A DNA stretch of 64,000 nt, from contig NZ_FNSD01000001.1 of NCBI RefSeq assembly GCF_900105625.1, positions 4,526,001-4,590,000 on the forward strand, given 5' to 3'. This stretch comes from Terriglobus roseus (GTDB taxonomy: Bacteria; Acidobacteriota; Terriglobia; Terriglobales; Acidobacteriaceae). Below, piece after piece: positions 51,231 to 59,878 of the stretch. A model generated the notes under the pieces. It worked only from the letters and a program-made list of their open reading frames with translations. It searched no databases and was not told where the DNA came from. Made by a program: the position numbers and the translations under genes. The stretch's first letter is position 1. Each line of letters starts with the position of its first letter.

Positions 51231-51371
51231 GCGAAGGTCAACTACATGAGGTGCGAAATGCTTTCGACGTGGTCAAACATTTGTTAAAGACATAGGGCCG
51301 GTATGCGACACCCGATCGAATCGGTCATTCGCTGTCGTAGCGCACTTGCTGTCGGGCGCTATCTTAGGTAG

Positions 51372-52922
51372 ATGTCATCTTCGTTTGAGCTGAAGCGTCT
51401 GGATACCGGGATCAATGGGCTGGACGATATCCTGTCGGGCGGACTACCCGCGGGACAGATGTACCTTCTGGAAGGCGACCCTGGTACCGGCAAGACCACA
51501 CTTGCCATGCAGTTCATTCTCGAGGGCACGCGGCGCGGCGAAAAGTGCCTGTACATCACGCTTTCGGAGCCACGTTCCGAACTCGAACTGTCGATGCGTT
51601 CGCACGGTTGGGATCCTGCCGACCTGCCCATTGCAGAGTTCGTGCCCGAAGAGGCGAGCCTCTCCGCCGAACAGCAGTACACCGTCTTCCACCCGAGCGA
51701 AGTGGAACTCGCTGGCACCGTTGAGAAGCTCGTTTCGACACTCGACGATCTGCAACCGGACCGGCTGGTCGTCGATTCGTTATCTGAGTTGCGGCTGCTT
51801 GCATCCGATAGCATGCGTTATCGTCGACAGCTACTCGCGCTCAAGCAGTATTTCGCGGGTAAATCGACCACAGTGTTATTGCTGGATGATTTGACAGGTA
51901 ATGGTCGGGATCTGCAGTTGCATAGCATCGCACACGGCGTCATACGGCTGGAGAAGATCAGCCGGTCCTATGGCGCGACACGCAGACAGATCGAGATCGT
52001 AAAGCTGCGCGGATCAGGCTATCGCGAGGGCTTCCATGACTATGTGATCCAGCGTGGCGGTGTGATGATTTTCCCGAGGCTGATCGCAGCAGAGCACAGC
52101 GAGAGCTTCGAGGGGGAACGCATTGCCAGCGGCCTGACAGAGCTGGATGCAATGTTCGGCGGCGGGATAGCGCGCGGCTCGTCGACGCTATTCACGGGGC
52201 CGCCGGGTAGCGGCAAATCAACTGTTGCAATGCAGTTCGCCTTTGCGGCGGCAGCGCGCGGGCAGCGCTCCATTTTTTATACCTTCGACGAGGTGCTACG
52301 AACCGCAAAGGACCGCGCCAGAGCACTTGGCATGGACATTGACAGAGAGCTGGAGCGCGGCACCCTGTCGATGTCTCAGGTCGATCCGGCAGAGCTTTCG
52401 CCGGGTGAGTTCATTCACCAGATCCGATCGGACGTCGATGAGAAGGGAACGCGCGTGGTAGTCATCGACAGCCTGAATGGCTTGATGAACTCGATGCCCG
52501 GTGAGCGCGATCTTGTCATGCATCTTCACGAACTGCTTGCGTATCTGAACCAGAAGGGCGTCGTCACATTAATGGTGTTGGCGCAGCAGGGACTCGTGGG
52601 AACGATGCACGCGCAGGTGGATGTCAGCTATCTGGCCGATACGGTTGTGCTGCTTCGCTACTTCGAATCAAAGGGTGCCATCCGGCAGGTGATTTGCGTG
52701 TTGAAGCAGCGTGTAGGGGCTCATGAACGCACGTTGCGCGAGCTGGTCTTTGGATCGAACGCGATCGAAGTCGGGGAACCACTGGTCAACTTCCAGGGCA
52801 TCCTTACAGGGGTGCCGCAAATGTTGGGAGGGACGGAGGCCGGTGTTGACGAGAACGCTCCTCACCCTGAAGGCGGAGCGACATCAATGTTCGGAGCCTT
52901 TGCCAGCCACGATGCCCTCTAG
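51372..52922 (+). CDS. KaiC-like double RecA-domain ATPase
   Basis: 516 residues. Domain 1 has Walker A GDPGTGKTT (residues 35-43), paired acidic LSEPRSEL and Walker B DRLVVDSLSEL. Domain 2 has GPPGSGKST, the catalytic-Glu region YTFDEVLRT, Walker B VVVIDSLNGL, then GLVGTMHAQVDVSYLADTVVLLRYFESKGAIRQVICVLKQRVGAHERTLRE, the KaiC family marker. The tail (TGVPQMLGGTEAG) does not show an obvious KaiC Ser-Thr phosphorylation pair. No kaiA or kaiB gene is seen. It is followed after 36 bases by a histidine kinase gene, an arrangement in which KaiC-like proteins act in signalling rather than in a clock. Confidence 0.9.
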   Translation: MSSSFELKRLDTGINGLDDILSGGLPAGQMYLLEGDPGTGKTTLAMQFILEGTRRGEKCLYITLSEPRSELELSMRSHGWDPADLPIAEFVPEEASLSAEQQYTVFHPSEVELAGTVEKLVSTLDDLQPDRLVVDSLSELRLLASDSMRYRRQLLALKQYFAGKSTTVLLLDDLTGNGRDLQLHSIAHGVIRLEKISRSYGATRRQIEIVKLRGSGYREGFHDYVIQRGGVMIFPRLIAAEHSESFEGERIASGLTELDAMFGGGIARGSSTLFTGPPGSGKSTVAMQFAFAAAARGQRSIFYTFDEVLRTAKDRARALGMDIDRELERGTLSMSQVDPAELSPGEFIHQIRSDVDEKGTRVVVIDSLNGLMNSMPGERDLVMHLHELLAYLNQKGVVTLMVLAQQGLVGTMHAQVDVSYLADTVVLLRYFESKGAIRQVICVLKQRVGAHERTLRELVFGSNAIEVGEPLVNFQGILTGVPQMLGGTEAGVDENAPHPEGGATSMFGAFASHDAL

Positions 52923-52958
52923 GATGTTCATGGCCAGCCGCACGATCGTAGGAACAGC

Positions 52959-54893
52959 ATGAGCATGGTGGTGCGAGTGATCGCACCCAGCGGCCGCGAT
53001 GCGGAGTTGATTCTTGCTCTGCTGACGCAGCACGGGATTCATTCCGAGGCTTGCGCAGACCCTGTGCAACTGCTGAGTCGCGGGTATGACGTGGGTCCGT
53101 TGCTGTTGGCGGAGGAGTCGCTGACCCCCTCCTTGATTGCAGCCCTTGCCCATTTCGTGACAACGCAGCCTTCGTGGTCTGACCTGCCGATCTTAATCCT
53201 GACAACGGTTGGTCGAGACACCGAGCGGACGCGCCGGCTCGAACGCGAGCGTCTGCCGATCGGCGCTCCCATCCTGCTGGAGCGCCCCATTCGAACAGCA
53301 ACCTTGCTCAGCAGTGTGCAGGCAGCGGTCCGCGCGCGCAGCCGACAATATCAAGTGCGCGACACCATCGCAGAGCGCGATGCAACTGCGGCCAAGTTGC
53401 GTGCCGAACAAGAGACCTTGCGCACCGTGCTCGACAGCATGCCCGTTGGCGTAGCTGTTGCGAGCGCCACGGGCGAAGTCATCCTGACGAATCCCATGCT
53501 GGCACACATCCTGCGGCACGAACAGCTACCGACACCTGATTTCTCGGCATACAGCGAGTGGAAGACATTTCATCCGGATGGTCGACGAGTTCAATCGGAG
53601 GAGTATCCCATCACGCGTGCCATCCGGACGGGCGATCGCGTTGCTGGCGAAGATTTTCTCTACCGCCGCGGTGACGGGACCAATGCGTGGATACGTCTCT
53701 CTGCTGCTCCGATTGTCGATGCCGAAGGAGTCGTGTCGGGCGGAGTGACAGCGGTCATCGACGTGGATCATGAGCGGCAGGCAGCGGAAACATTGCGCCG
53801 CAGCGAAGAACGCTTCCGCCTGCTGATTGACCAGGCCAGTGTTGGAATCGTCATCGGCGACCTCGGTGGCGGCCTTTCTTACATGAATCCTACCTTGCTT
53901 CGCGCGCTCGGTTACAGCCAGGCGGAGATGGAGGCAGGAGCCATCCGATGGGACGAACTGACACCGCCGGAGTATGCGCACCTCGACGAGCAAGCAATCC
54001 ATGAACTTCAAACCGTGGGCGTTGCGCAGCCGTATCAGAAGGTCTATACCGCCCGTGATGGCCATCCCATCCCGCTGCTGGTCGGCGCTGTTCGCATCCC
54101 GTCTCAGGGAGCGACGGGACGCGAGGAAATCGCGGTCTTCCTGACGGACCTAAGTTCGCAGAAGCAAGCTGAGGCGGCGTTAATTCAAAGTGAGAAACTG
54201 GCAGCGGTCGGCCGGCTCGCTGCTTCAATCTCCCACGAGATCAACAACCCGTTGGAAGCTGTAACGAACCTGCTTTACCTGGCGCAGACTGAGCAGACAA
54301 CGGATAGCGGACGTCAATACATTGAGCAGGCATCCCAGGAGCTTGCCCGTGTGTCGCAGATCGCGGGTCAGACACTGCGCTTTCATCGGCAGTCGACACG
54401 GCCCCGCTCTGTGACACCGCGCGAATTGATAGAACCTGTCCTGGCACTTTATGAGGGGCGACTGCGAAATGCGCGCGTGCTTGCGGTAACGGAGCACCGT
54501 GGGGACATAGCGTTTGTCTGTTATGAAGGGGACATCCGACAGGTCCTGAACAACCTCGTCGGGAATGCCATCGATGCGATGCGCGGCGATGGAAAACTGC
54601 GAGTTCGAAGCCGCGCCGCTACCGATCAGCGCACCGGACGACCAGGCGTGCGGATCACGATTGCCGACACGGGCGCGGGGATGTCACAGGCAACGTTGCA
54701 GCGAATTTTCGAGCCTTTTTACACCACGAAGGGAATTCACGGCACCGGGCTTGGCTTATGGATCTCACACGGCATCGTCGAGAAGCATCACGGATCCCTC
54801 CGGGCTCGTAGTCGAGAATCTGCAGGCTCATCCGGAACCGTATTCACCCTATTCCTTCCGCTTGAACCCGGAATTGAGGTTCAGCAAAATTAG
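52959..54893 (+). CDS. PAS histidine kinase with N-terminal degenerate receiver
   Basis: 644 residues, no membrane helix. About 1-130: receiver fold without phosphorylation residues (VIAPSGRDAELILALL, LLLAEESL, TTVGRDTERTRRLERERLP, ILLERPIRTATLLSSV). About 150-260: PAS (MPVGVAVASATGEVILTNPML). About 285-410: second PAS/PAC (IDQASVGIVIGDLGGGLSYMNPTLLRALGY). Then HisKA with the phospho-His in LAASISHEINNPLEAVTNLLYLA and HATPase (VLNNLVGNAIDAMRG, IADTGAGM, TTKGIHGTGLGLWIS). A cytosolic sensor kinase, probably acting with the KaiC-like protein encoded 36 bases upstream. No response regulator gene follows. Confidence 0.92.
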   Translation: MSMVVRVIAPSGRDAELILALLTQHGIHSEACADPVQLLSRGYDVGPLLLAEESLTPSLIAALAHFVTTQPSWSDLPILILTTVGRDTERTRRLERERLPIGAPILLERPIRTATLLSSVQAAVRARSRQYQVRDTIAERDATAAKLRAEQETLRTVLDSMPVGVAVASATGEVILTNPMLAHILRHEQLPTPDFSAYSEWKTFHPDGRRVQSEEYPITRAIRTGDRVAGEDFLYRRGDGTNAWIRLSAAPIVDAEGVVSGGVTAVIDVDHERQAAETLRRSEERFRLLIDQASVGIVIGDLGGGLSYMNPTLLRALGYSQAEMEAGAIRWDELTPPEYAHLDEQAIHELQTVGVAQPYQKVYTARDGHPIPLLVGAVRIPSQGATGREEIAVFLTDLSSQKQAEAALIQSEKLAAVGRLAASISHEINNPLEAVTNLLYLAQTEQTTDSGRQYIEQASQELARVSQIAGQTLRFHRQSTRPRSVTPRELIEPVLALYEGRLRNARVLAVTEHRGDIAFVCYEGDIRQVLNNLVGNAIDAMRGDGKLRVRSRAATDQRTGRPGVRITIADTGAGMSQATLQRIFEPFYTTKGIHGTGLGLWISHGIVEKHHGSLRARSRESAGSSGTVFTLFLPLEPGIEVQQN

Positions 54894-55072
54894 GTCGCTG
54901 TTTGTAACGAAAGTGGCGCGGAATGGCACGTTGGGTGCTGGGCAATGTGCGGCATGAGCTGGGTCAGGAATATGCTTTCGCTTCGGCGAAAAGAGGAAAA
55001 CTCTTTCTCCTCATGCCAATTTCCAGTAAACCTTTGTCGCGAATGCGCGAAAAGGATTCTAGGAGCCAACGC

Positions 55073-55204
55073 ATGGTATTTCTTTTCCTTTGTGTGTTCG
55101 CGGTAACAGCACTCCCGGCCTTGATCGGTACCTACCTGACGTGGAGGCGGCGAGAAAAGTACACACGTCAGCACGCCGTTATGCAGAGCTGGGAACAGTC
55201 GTAG
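55073..55204 (+). CDS. Small single-pass membrane protein, 43 residues
   Basis: An ATG at 55073 has AGGAG eight bases upstream and gives MVFLFLCVFAVTALPALIGTYLTWRRREKYT.., a 19-residue hydrophobic helix followed by a basic, charged tail: positive-inside single-pass topology. The frame stays open upstream to 54923 but without membrane or other features, so the ribosome-binding site decides. No family is recognised. It stands between the kinase gene and ugd. Confidence 0.5.
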   Translation: MVFLFLCVFAVTALPALIGTYLTWRRREKYTRQHAVMQSWEQS

Positions 55205-55520
55205 CTCTCATCCGCGTCTCCCTCACTGCGCTTCATCCAATTAATCTTCCGCACATAACTGTCTCAGCCTGTGTCAGCGCCGGTTGAGCCTGGCCAACAT
55301 GCAATTGGCACTGCTTTCATGCCCATATCGGCGGGGCGCTTTGCTAGCTCCGAATGTCAGCAATTCTGGCGTCCGAAGTAGGTTGTGCGGAACGAAACAT
55401 GGGTGAAATTCACTCCGCGCTTCTACCTAGTTTGCGATCGAACATCACGAAAACGCCCACTTTCCCGTGCTGGATGGCACGTTGCGTGCACATCAGTGTG
55501 CAAGGGTTAAAGGGAGAAAC
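55205..55520. other. Gene-free stretch upstream of ugd
   Basis: 316 bases with no gene-sized frame. It holds the ugd leader; GCACGTTGCGTGCACATCAGTGTGC near 55476-55500 has overlapping GTGC/GCAC half-sites that could be a regulator site. No clear -35/-10 pair was identified. Confidence 0.35.
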
Positions 55521-56936
55521 ATGCAGAAAAAGGTAAGGATTACAGTCGTTGGTTCGGGTTATGTCGGTCTTGTTGCTGCAGCTTGTTTTGCGGAGATTGG
55601 GCATGACGTCATCTGTGTCGACAATGATCAGTCCAAGATCGATGCCCTGAAGGGCGGCGCATGCCTGATTCATGAAGAATTCCTGCCGGAGTTGCTTGAT
55701 CGCCATCGCAACGGCCGCCTGCAATTCAGCGCCAACCTGGCAGAAGCTACGGCGGGATCAGACGCTATTTTCATCGCAGTTGGTACGCCACAGTCCGACA
55801 CCGGCGATGCTGATCTTTCGTACGTTGAGGCCGTTGCGAGCGAGATCGCACGCCACTTAACTCACTACACCGTGATTGTTGAGAAGAGCACGGTTCCGGT
55901 CTATACGAACGAGTGGATTCGTCGCACGCTTGAGCGCAACGGCGTTGCTCGCGGTCTGTTCGATGTCGTGTCGAACCCAGAATTTCTTCGTGAAGGAACA
56001 GCAGTCCGTGACTTCCTCCACCCGGATCGCATTGTTGTCGGATCAGACCGGCAGGAAGCCGCAGAGGTGCTTTCGGCGATCTATGCACCGCTGACAGATG
56101 GCAGCTATTTCGATGGCGAGAGCGCGATACCTGGCCCGCTCAATACGAACACCCCGGCCCCAATCCTTCACACGTCCACGAAGAGCGCAGAGATCATTAA
56201 GCACGCCTCCAACGCGTTTCTCGCAATGAAGATTTCTTTCATCAATGCGGTGTCAAACCTCTGCGAAGCAGCGGATGCGAATGTTGAACAGGTCGCCAGC
56301 GGCATGGGACTCGATAGCCGAATCGGCGGACGATTCCTACGCCCTGGTATCGGTTATGGTGGTTCCTGCTTCCCGAAGGATGTAGCCGCGTTCCGCTCCG
56401 TGGCAGACGCTCTTGGTGTTGACTTCTCCTTGCTGCGCGAGGTGGAAAGCATCAATGTTGAGCAGCAGAAGCGCTTCCTGCGCAAAATCCGTTCCGCGCT
56501 CTGGACTCTCCGCGGTAAGAAGCTGGGTGTGCTCGGCCTTGCCTTCAAGGGAGGAACAGATGACATCCGCGACAGTCCGGCGATCGAACTGATCAAGCTC
56601 CTGATCGAAGAGGGTTGCACCATCTGCGCGTTCGATCCGGCCGGTATGGAGCGTGCTCAGGCGATGCTGCCCGTATCAGCAAAGATGCGCTACGCAGCCG
56701 ACGCCTACGAGGCAGCGATGGAAGCGGATGCGCTTCTCATCCTTACGGATTGGGATGAATTCTGCGACCTTGATCTCAACCGGATTAAGCTCAATCTGCG
56801 TTATCCTACGGTGCTCGATGGTCGCAATCTATTTGACCCGGAGACTGTTGCTGCAGCAGGCCTCACCTATGTCAGTGTGGGCCGACCCACTGCACACCCT
56901 GTCCGAGAACTGTCTTCGGTAAAGCAAACGGCTTAA
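55521..56936 (+). CDS. ugd: UDP-glucose 6-dehydrogenase
   Basis: 471 residues from the ATG after AAGGGAGAAAC; the longer frame from 55467 is not used. NAD-binding VVGSGYVGLVAAACFAEIGHDV, then IAVGTPQSDTGDADLSYV, VEKSTVPVYTNEWI, VSNPEFLREGTAVRDFLHPDRIVVG, SAEIIKHASNAFLAMKISFINAVSNLCEAADANV, and the catalytic Cys283 in GYGGSCFPKD. It makes UDP-glucuronate for acidic polysaccharides. It opens the second exopolysaccharide region. A hairpin (GGGCCGACC/GGTCGGCCC) follows the stop. Confidence 0.95.
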   Translation: MQKKVRITVVGSGYVGLVAAACFAEIGHDVICVDNDQSKIDALKGGACLIHEEFLPELLDRHRNGRLQFSANLAEATAGSDAIFIAVGTPQSDTGDADLSYVEAVASEIARHLTHYTVIVEKSTVPVYTNEWIRRTLERNGVARGLFDVVSNPEFLREGTAVRDFLHPDRIVVGSDRQEAAEVLSAIYAPLTDGSYFDGESAIPGPLNTNTPAPILHTSTKSAEIIKHASNAFLAMKISFINAVSNLCEAADANVEQVASGMGLDSRIGGRFLRPGIGYGGSCFPKDVAAFRSVADALGVDFSLLREVESINVEQQKRFLRKIRSALWTLRGKKLGVLGLAFKGGTDDIRDSPAIELIKLLIEEGCTICAFDPAGMERAQAMLPVSAKMRYAADAYEAAMEADALLILTDWDEFCDLDLNRIKLNLRYPTVLDGRNLFDPETVAAAGLTYVSVGRPTAHPVRELSSVKQTA

Positions 56937-56942
56937 GTATGG

Positions 56943-56978
56943 GGGCCGACCGGGAACCTTCAGTAATCTGGTCGGCCC
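56943..56978 (+). terminator. Hairpin downstream of ugd
   Basis: A 9-bp perfect stem GGGCCGACC / GGTCGGCCC with an 18-base loop, six bases after the ugd stop. Only TT follows, so termination strength is uncertain. Confidence 0.55.
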
Positions 56979-57320
56979 TTCACACTCTTCAGCATGAGTC
57001 ACTCAGAGGGAGTCGTGAGGCTCTATCGCTCTTGTCGAGAACGACGGCGGCGATAGGGCCATTTCATATCGCGGGACGCGTGAGATGGAATGGCTATCGT
57101 AAGGGGCGTTATACCGACGACGCTGTCGTCTTTAAGCTGAGTTCCACCGCTCCTCTTTAGAAGTTGCATTCCATGACATCAAAACAAGACACGCTTTCGC
57201 AAGAACCGATCCTTAATTTTGCATCAAATCAGTTGCCACAGAAACGTTCTTTGCTTACCCGGGTCTTCAAAGGAGTCAGTGATTTGCAGTGCAGCGGGGG
57301 CGGACTGTTTCTCGAGGTTA
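56979..57320. other. Gene-free stretch between ugd and the lipoprotein pair
   Basis: About 340 bases. A short plus-strand frame at 57164-57349 (61 codons, MTSKQDTLSQEPILNF at its second Met) has no family match and overlaps the next gene's leader. No promoter pair or repeat was identified. Confidence 0.35.
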
Positions 57321-57356
57321 ATGGAGTTCATGAGAAAAGCAAGCGGTAGAAGTGCG

Positions 57357-58217
57357 ATGAAAATGAGCGCGAGAAGGGTTCTTCGATATACAGGACTCGC
57401 CCTGTCCGCCGCTTGCGCGCTTGGCCTTACTGGCTGCGTCAAGAATGGCGGCGGTTCCGGCGGCAGCGGCAGCACGGGAGGCTCCGGCGGATCGGGGACC
57501 ACACCGGCCGACTATATTTACCTGTCGCATAACTGGTCACTGACGGCAACGCCGACAAAGGGCGGAAGCACCACCCCGTACACCGTCTCTGGTGTCATTG
57601 ACGAACAGCCAGGGTCGAACGCATCGCACTACGTGACCTCTGTGTTGCAGATCGGATCGCCTTGTTATGACGGGGCGAACATCGTGCCGGCGGATGGCAG
57701 CGTGAATGGTGCCCGAATTCAAACTTCGTCGTTCGACGTAGCAGGTCAGGTCATGTCGCTGGATGCCCAGAAAGACTCGACTGCGACCCACCTAACTGGC
57801 GTCTACACAATATCTGGCGGGTGCGCGAACGGTGAGGCCGGTACTATCTCCGGTCAGGCTTACGCAGCACTCAGCGGCACCTACGTAGGGTCTGTCGCGG
57901 GGCAGCCAGGGGAGACCATCACGCTGAATGTGAATCAGGAGTTGCTGGGTACGGGTGTCGGGACGTTCGTTGTGTCCGGCACCGCCAGATTCAGCGGAAT
58001 CTCTTGCTTTACACAGGGGACTCTCGGAGTGACGAATGCCTATGTGCGGGGCGGTGCCGTCGTATTGCAGTTCGCAACGAATGAACCGCAAGGTTCGCAG
58101 GTGTCGCTGAACGGCACCATCGATGCGGCCGCGAAGACCTTTAACGTGACGTCAGGCGCGGTGACGGGTGGAGCGTGTGCAGCGTCACTGGGCAACATCG
58201 CTCTTACAAAGCAATAA
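57357..58217 (+). CDS. Lipoprotein A of a tandem paralogous pair
   Basis: 286 residues. Lipoprotein signal SARRVLRYTGLALSAACALGLTGC with lipobox LTGC; a Gly/Ser linker (NGGGSGGSGSTGGSGGSG) follows the Cys. ATGs at 57321 and 57330, each with a nearby GGAG/GAGG, are alternative starts. The body is all-beta (SHNWSLTATPTKGGSTTPYTVSGVI, MSLDAQKDSTATHLTGVYTISGGCANGEAG, GTYVGSVAGQPGETITLNV, GTARFSGISCFTQGTL). The same order of segments, with the Cys pairs, recurs in the next gene, so the two arose by duplication. Function unknown; location suggests a role at the cell surface with the exopolysaccharide. Confidence 0.75.
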   Translation: MKMSARRVLRYTGLALSAACALGLTGCVKNGGGSGGSGSTGGSGGSGTTPADYIYLSHNWSLTATPTKGGSTTPYTVSGVIDEQPGSNASHYVTSVLQIGSPCYDGANIVPADGSVNGARIQTSSFDVAGQVMSLDAQKDSTATHLTGVYTISGGCANGEAGTISGQAYAALSGTYVGSVAGQPGETITLNVNQELLGTGVGTFVVSGTARFSGISCFTQGTLGVTNAYVRGGAVVLQFATNEPQGSQVSLNGTIDAAAKTFNVTSGAVTGGACAASLGNIALTKQ

Positions 58218-58294
58218 GCGTCTGGTTCAGACAGGAAGAAAGTGTCTTAGGGTGTTGAACTGAGTTGAGTCCTCATGTGGCAAATATCGGCAAA

Positions 58295-59092
58295 ATGGTG
58301 AAGCGGTGCCTGTTGGGAACTGTCTTGACTGGCGCCTGGTACCTTACGGGCTGCGGGTTTGGAGGTGTGCCGCTCAACGGCGCGCCTACGACTCCTACGA
58401 CAAGCAGTGACAACTGGGAGATCATGGTCACACCGTCGAACGGCGTTTCTGCGAACAGGCTGTCGATGCTTTCGGGATCCATCCTGAGTAGTCCGAGTGG
58501 TTCATCAACACAAGCTCCCGCCGTCTTTCAGGGAGTATCAAGCTGCTTTGCTGCGGCGAACGTGATCCCGATGGACAGCACCATCGCGAGCAATGTTTTC
58601 CAAGGACGATCGTTTGGGGTGCAGGGACAGTACCTCTCCATGACGGGGAACTTGAACACCGCTCATGACAGCATGACGGGCACCTACTCGATTGCCGGCG
58701 GTTGCTCCGACGGTGAGTCGGGAGCCTTCACCGGAACGCGTTACCGCGCGCTGACGGGAACCTACACGGGAACGGTCTCACAGGGCGGCAACACTTACAC
58801 CGTGTCCGTGACTACAACGCAAGGCGATGCCACCGGCGTTGGCAGCTTTTTAATCGGCGGCACGGCCACTTTCGGCGGCTTTAGCTGCTTCACTACTGGA
58901 ACCATCCCCGTCGGGTCTGGATACATCAGCGGCAGCAACCTCACGCTGTCAGTGACCTCGAGCAATGGGGCAGTCATCCAGATGAATGGTGAGATTGACC
59001 CGGCGGCGACAACGGTGTCTTCCGGAAACCTCGTGATTACCGGTGGCGCTTGCAGTGGCCAATATGGTCCCATAAAGCTGACGCGGCAATAA
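58295..59092 (+). CDS. Lipoprotein B, paralogue of the preceding gene
   Basis: 265 residues. Signal VKRCLLGTVLTGAWYLTGC with lipobox LTGC. The ATG at 58295 is preferred over a TTG at 58265. The body repeats lipoprotein A: MTPSNG-type first strand (NWEIMVTPSNGVSANRL), SCFAAANVIPMDSTI, MTGNLNTAHDSMTGTYSIAGGCSDGESG, ALTGTYTGTVSQGGNTYTVSV, GTATFGGFSCFTTGTI and a C-terminal GACSGQYGPIKLTRQ like GACAASLGNIALTKQ. No enzyme motif is visible. Pair and gene order suggest one transcript with the outer-membrane barrel gene downstream. Confidence 0.78.
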   Translation: MVKRCLLGTVLTGAWYLTGCGFGGVPLNGAPTTPTTSSDNWEIMVTPSNGVSANRLSMLSGSILSSPSGSSTQAPAVFQGVSSCFAAANVIPMDSTIASNVFQGRSFGVQGQYLSMTGNLNTAHDSMTGTYSIAGGCSDGESGAFTGTRYRALTGTYTGTVSQGGNTYTVSVTTTQGDATGVGSFLIGGTATFGGFSCFTTGTIPVGSGYISGSNLTLSVTSSNGAVIQMNGEIDPAATTVSSGNLVITGGACSGQYGPIKLTRQ

Positions 59093-59199
59093 TGAAGAAT
59101 GGTCGCGATGTTGGAGACTCAACGCTGATGCTGAACTGCAAATTTTCTCTTTTCAAATCGGATCATTCATCCATGTCACACGAGCGGTTGCTTGCGCAC

Positions 59200-59799
59200 A
59201 TGCATACGAAGCGAAAGGTGCGGGCATGTTTGCTTGCCACACTCGCCCTATTCGTAATGCCGAAGGGTTTCAGTCAGGCCATTCCCACCGCCGTGAAGAA
59301 CGTGCCGCTATCGTTTTTTGGTGGAGTCTCCGGAGTCTATACGGGGCTGTCAGGTGGCAAAAACCTGAGCATCACAGCAGGCGCCGATCTCAGGCTGCGT
59401 GACGTCTTTGGTCTTGCTCCCTCGATCGAGTTGCGCGGAACCTATCCCATGGTTCGCGGCAATGTGGTCGGGCAGAAAAATGTTCTTGCTGGTCTAAGAG
59501 TCGATCGAACATTCGGGCGTATTACACCATACGGCAACATACTCTTCGGCCTCGGTCAGATGACGTATGATCCGTTGCGTGCCAACCCATCGGCGACTTT
59601 TGCCTACGCTTACTCGTCATCGAATGTCTATTCCCCCGGGGCAGGTGTCGAATTCGAGGTGACTCCGGCCTGGGGAATTAAAGCAGACGGACAATTCCAG
59701 CGATATTCGACACCCGTGAATGAGTCTGGCCATATCTATGCTAAATCGCTTACGCTGGGCGTGGTTTATCACCTGTTCGGAGGAAGCGGCCCCCGGTAG
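59200..59799 (+). CDS. Small outer-membrane beta-barrel protein
   Basis: 199 residues. Signal peptide MHTKRKVRACLLATLALFVM, cut near FSQA. ATG at 59173 is an alternative start; a longer frame overlaps the lipoprotein end. About eight alternating amphipathic strands (FFGGVSGVYTGLSGGKNLSITAGADLRLR, SIELRGTYPMVRGNVV, NVLAGLRVDRTFGRITPYGNILFGLG, FAYAYSSSNVYSPGAGVEFEV, IKADGQFQRYS, YAKSLTLGVVYHLFG) are typical of OmpA/OmpW-sized porin-like barrels. It could export or anchor the polysaccharide made nearby, but no functional motif proves this. Confidence 0.75.
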   Translation: MHTKRKVRACLLATLALFVMPKGFSQAIPTAVKNVPLSFFGGVSGVYTGLSGGKNLSITAGADLRLRDVFGLAPSIELRGTYPMVRGNVVGQKNVLAGLRVDRTFGRITPYGNILFGLGQMTYDPLRANPSATFAYAYSSSNVYSPGAGVEFEVTPAWGIKADGQFQRYSTPVNESGHIYAKSLTLGVVYHLFGGSGPR

Positions 59800-59878
59800 C
59801 CTCCGCGGGCATACTTCGATGCCGCTGCGGTAGCCCGCAGGTGGTGATCTAGACTACAAACACCCGTGGCTATGGGAC

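Noticed and set aside
55290-55340. Possible sigma-54 promoter (TTGGCAC..TGC) before ugd
   Set aside because: The GG and GC elements are 12 bases apart instead of 10, so it does not fit the -24/-12 spacing.
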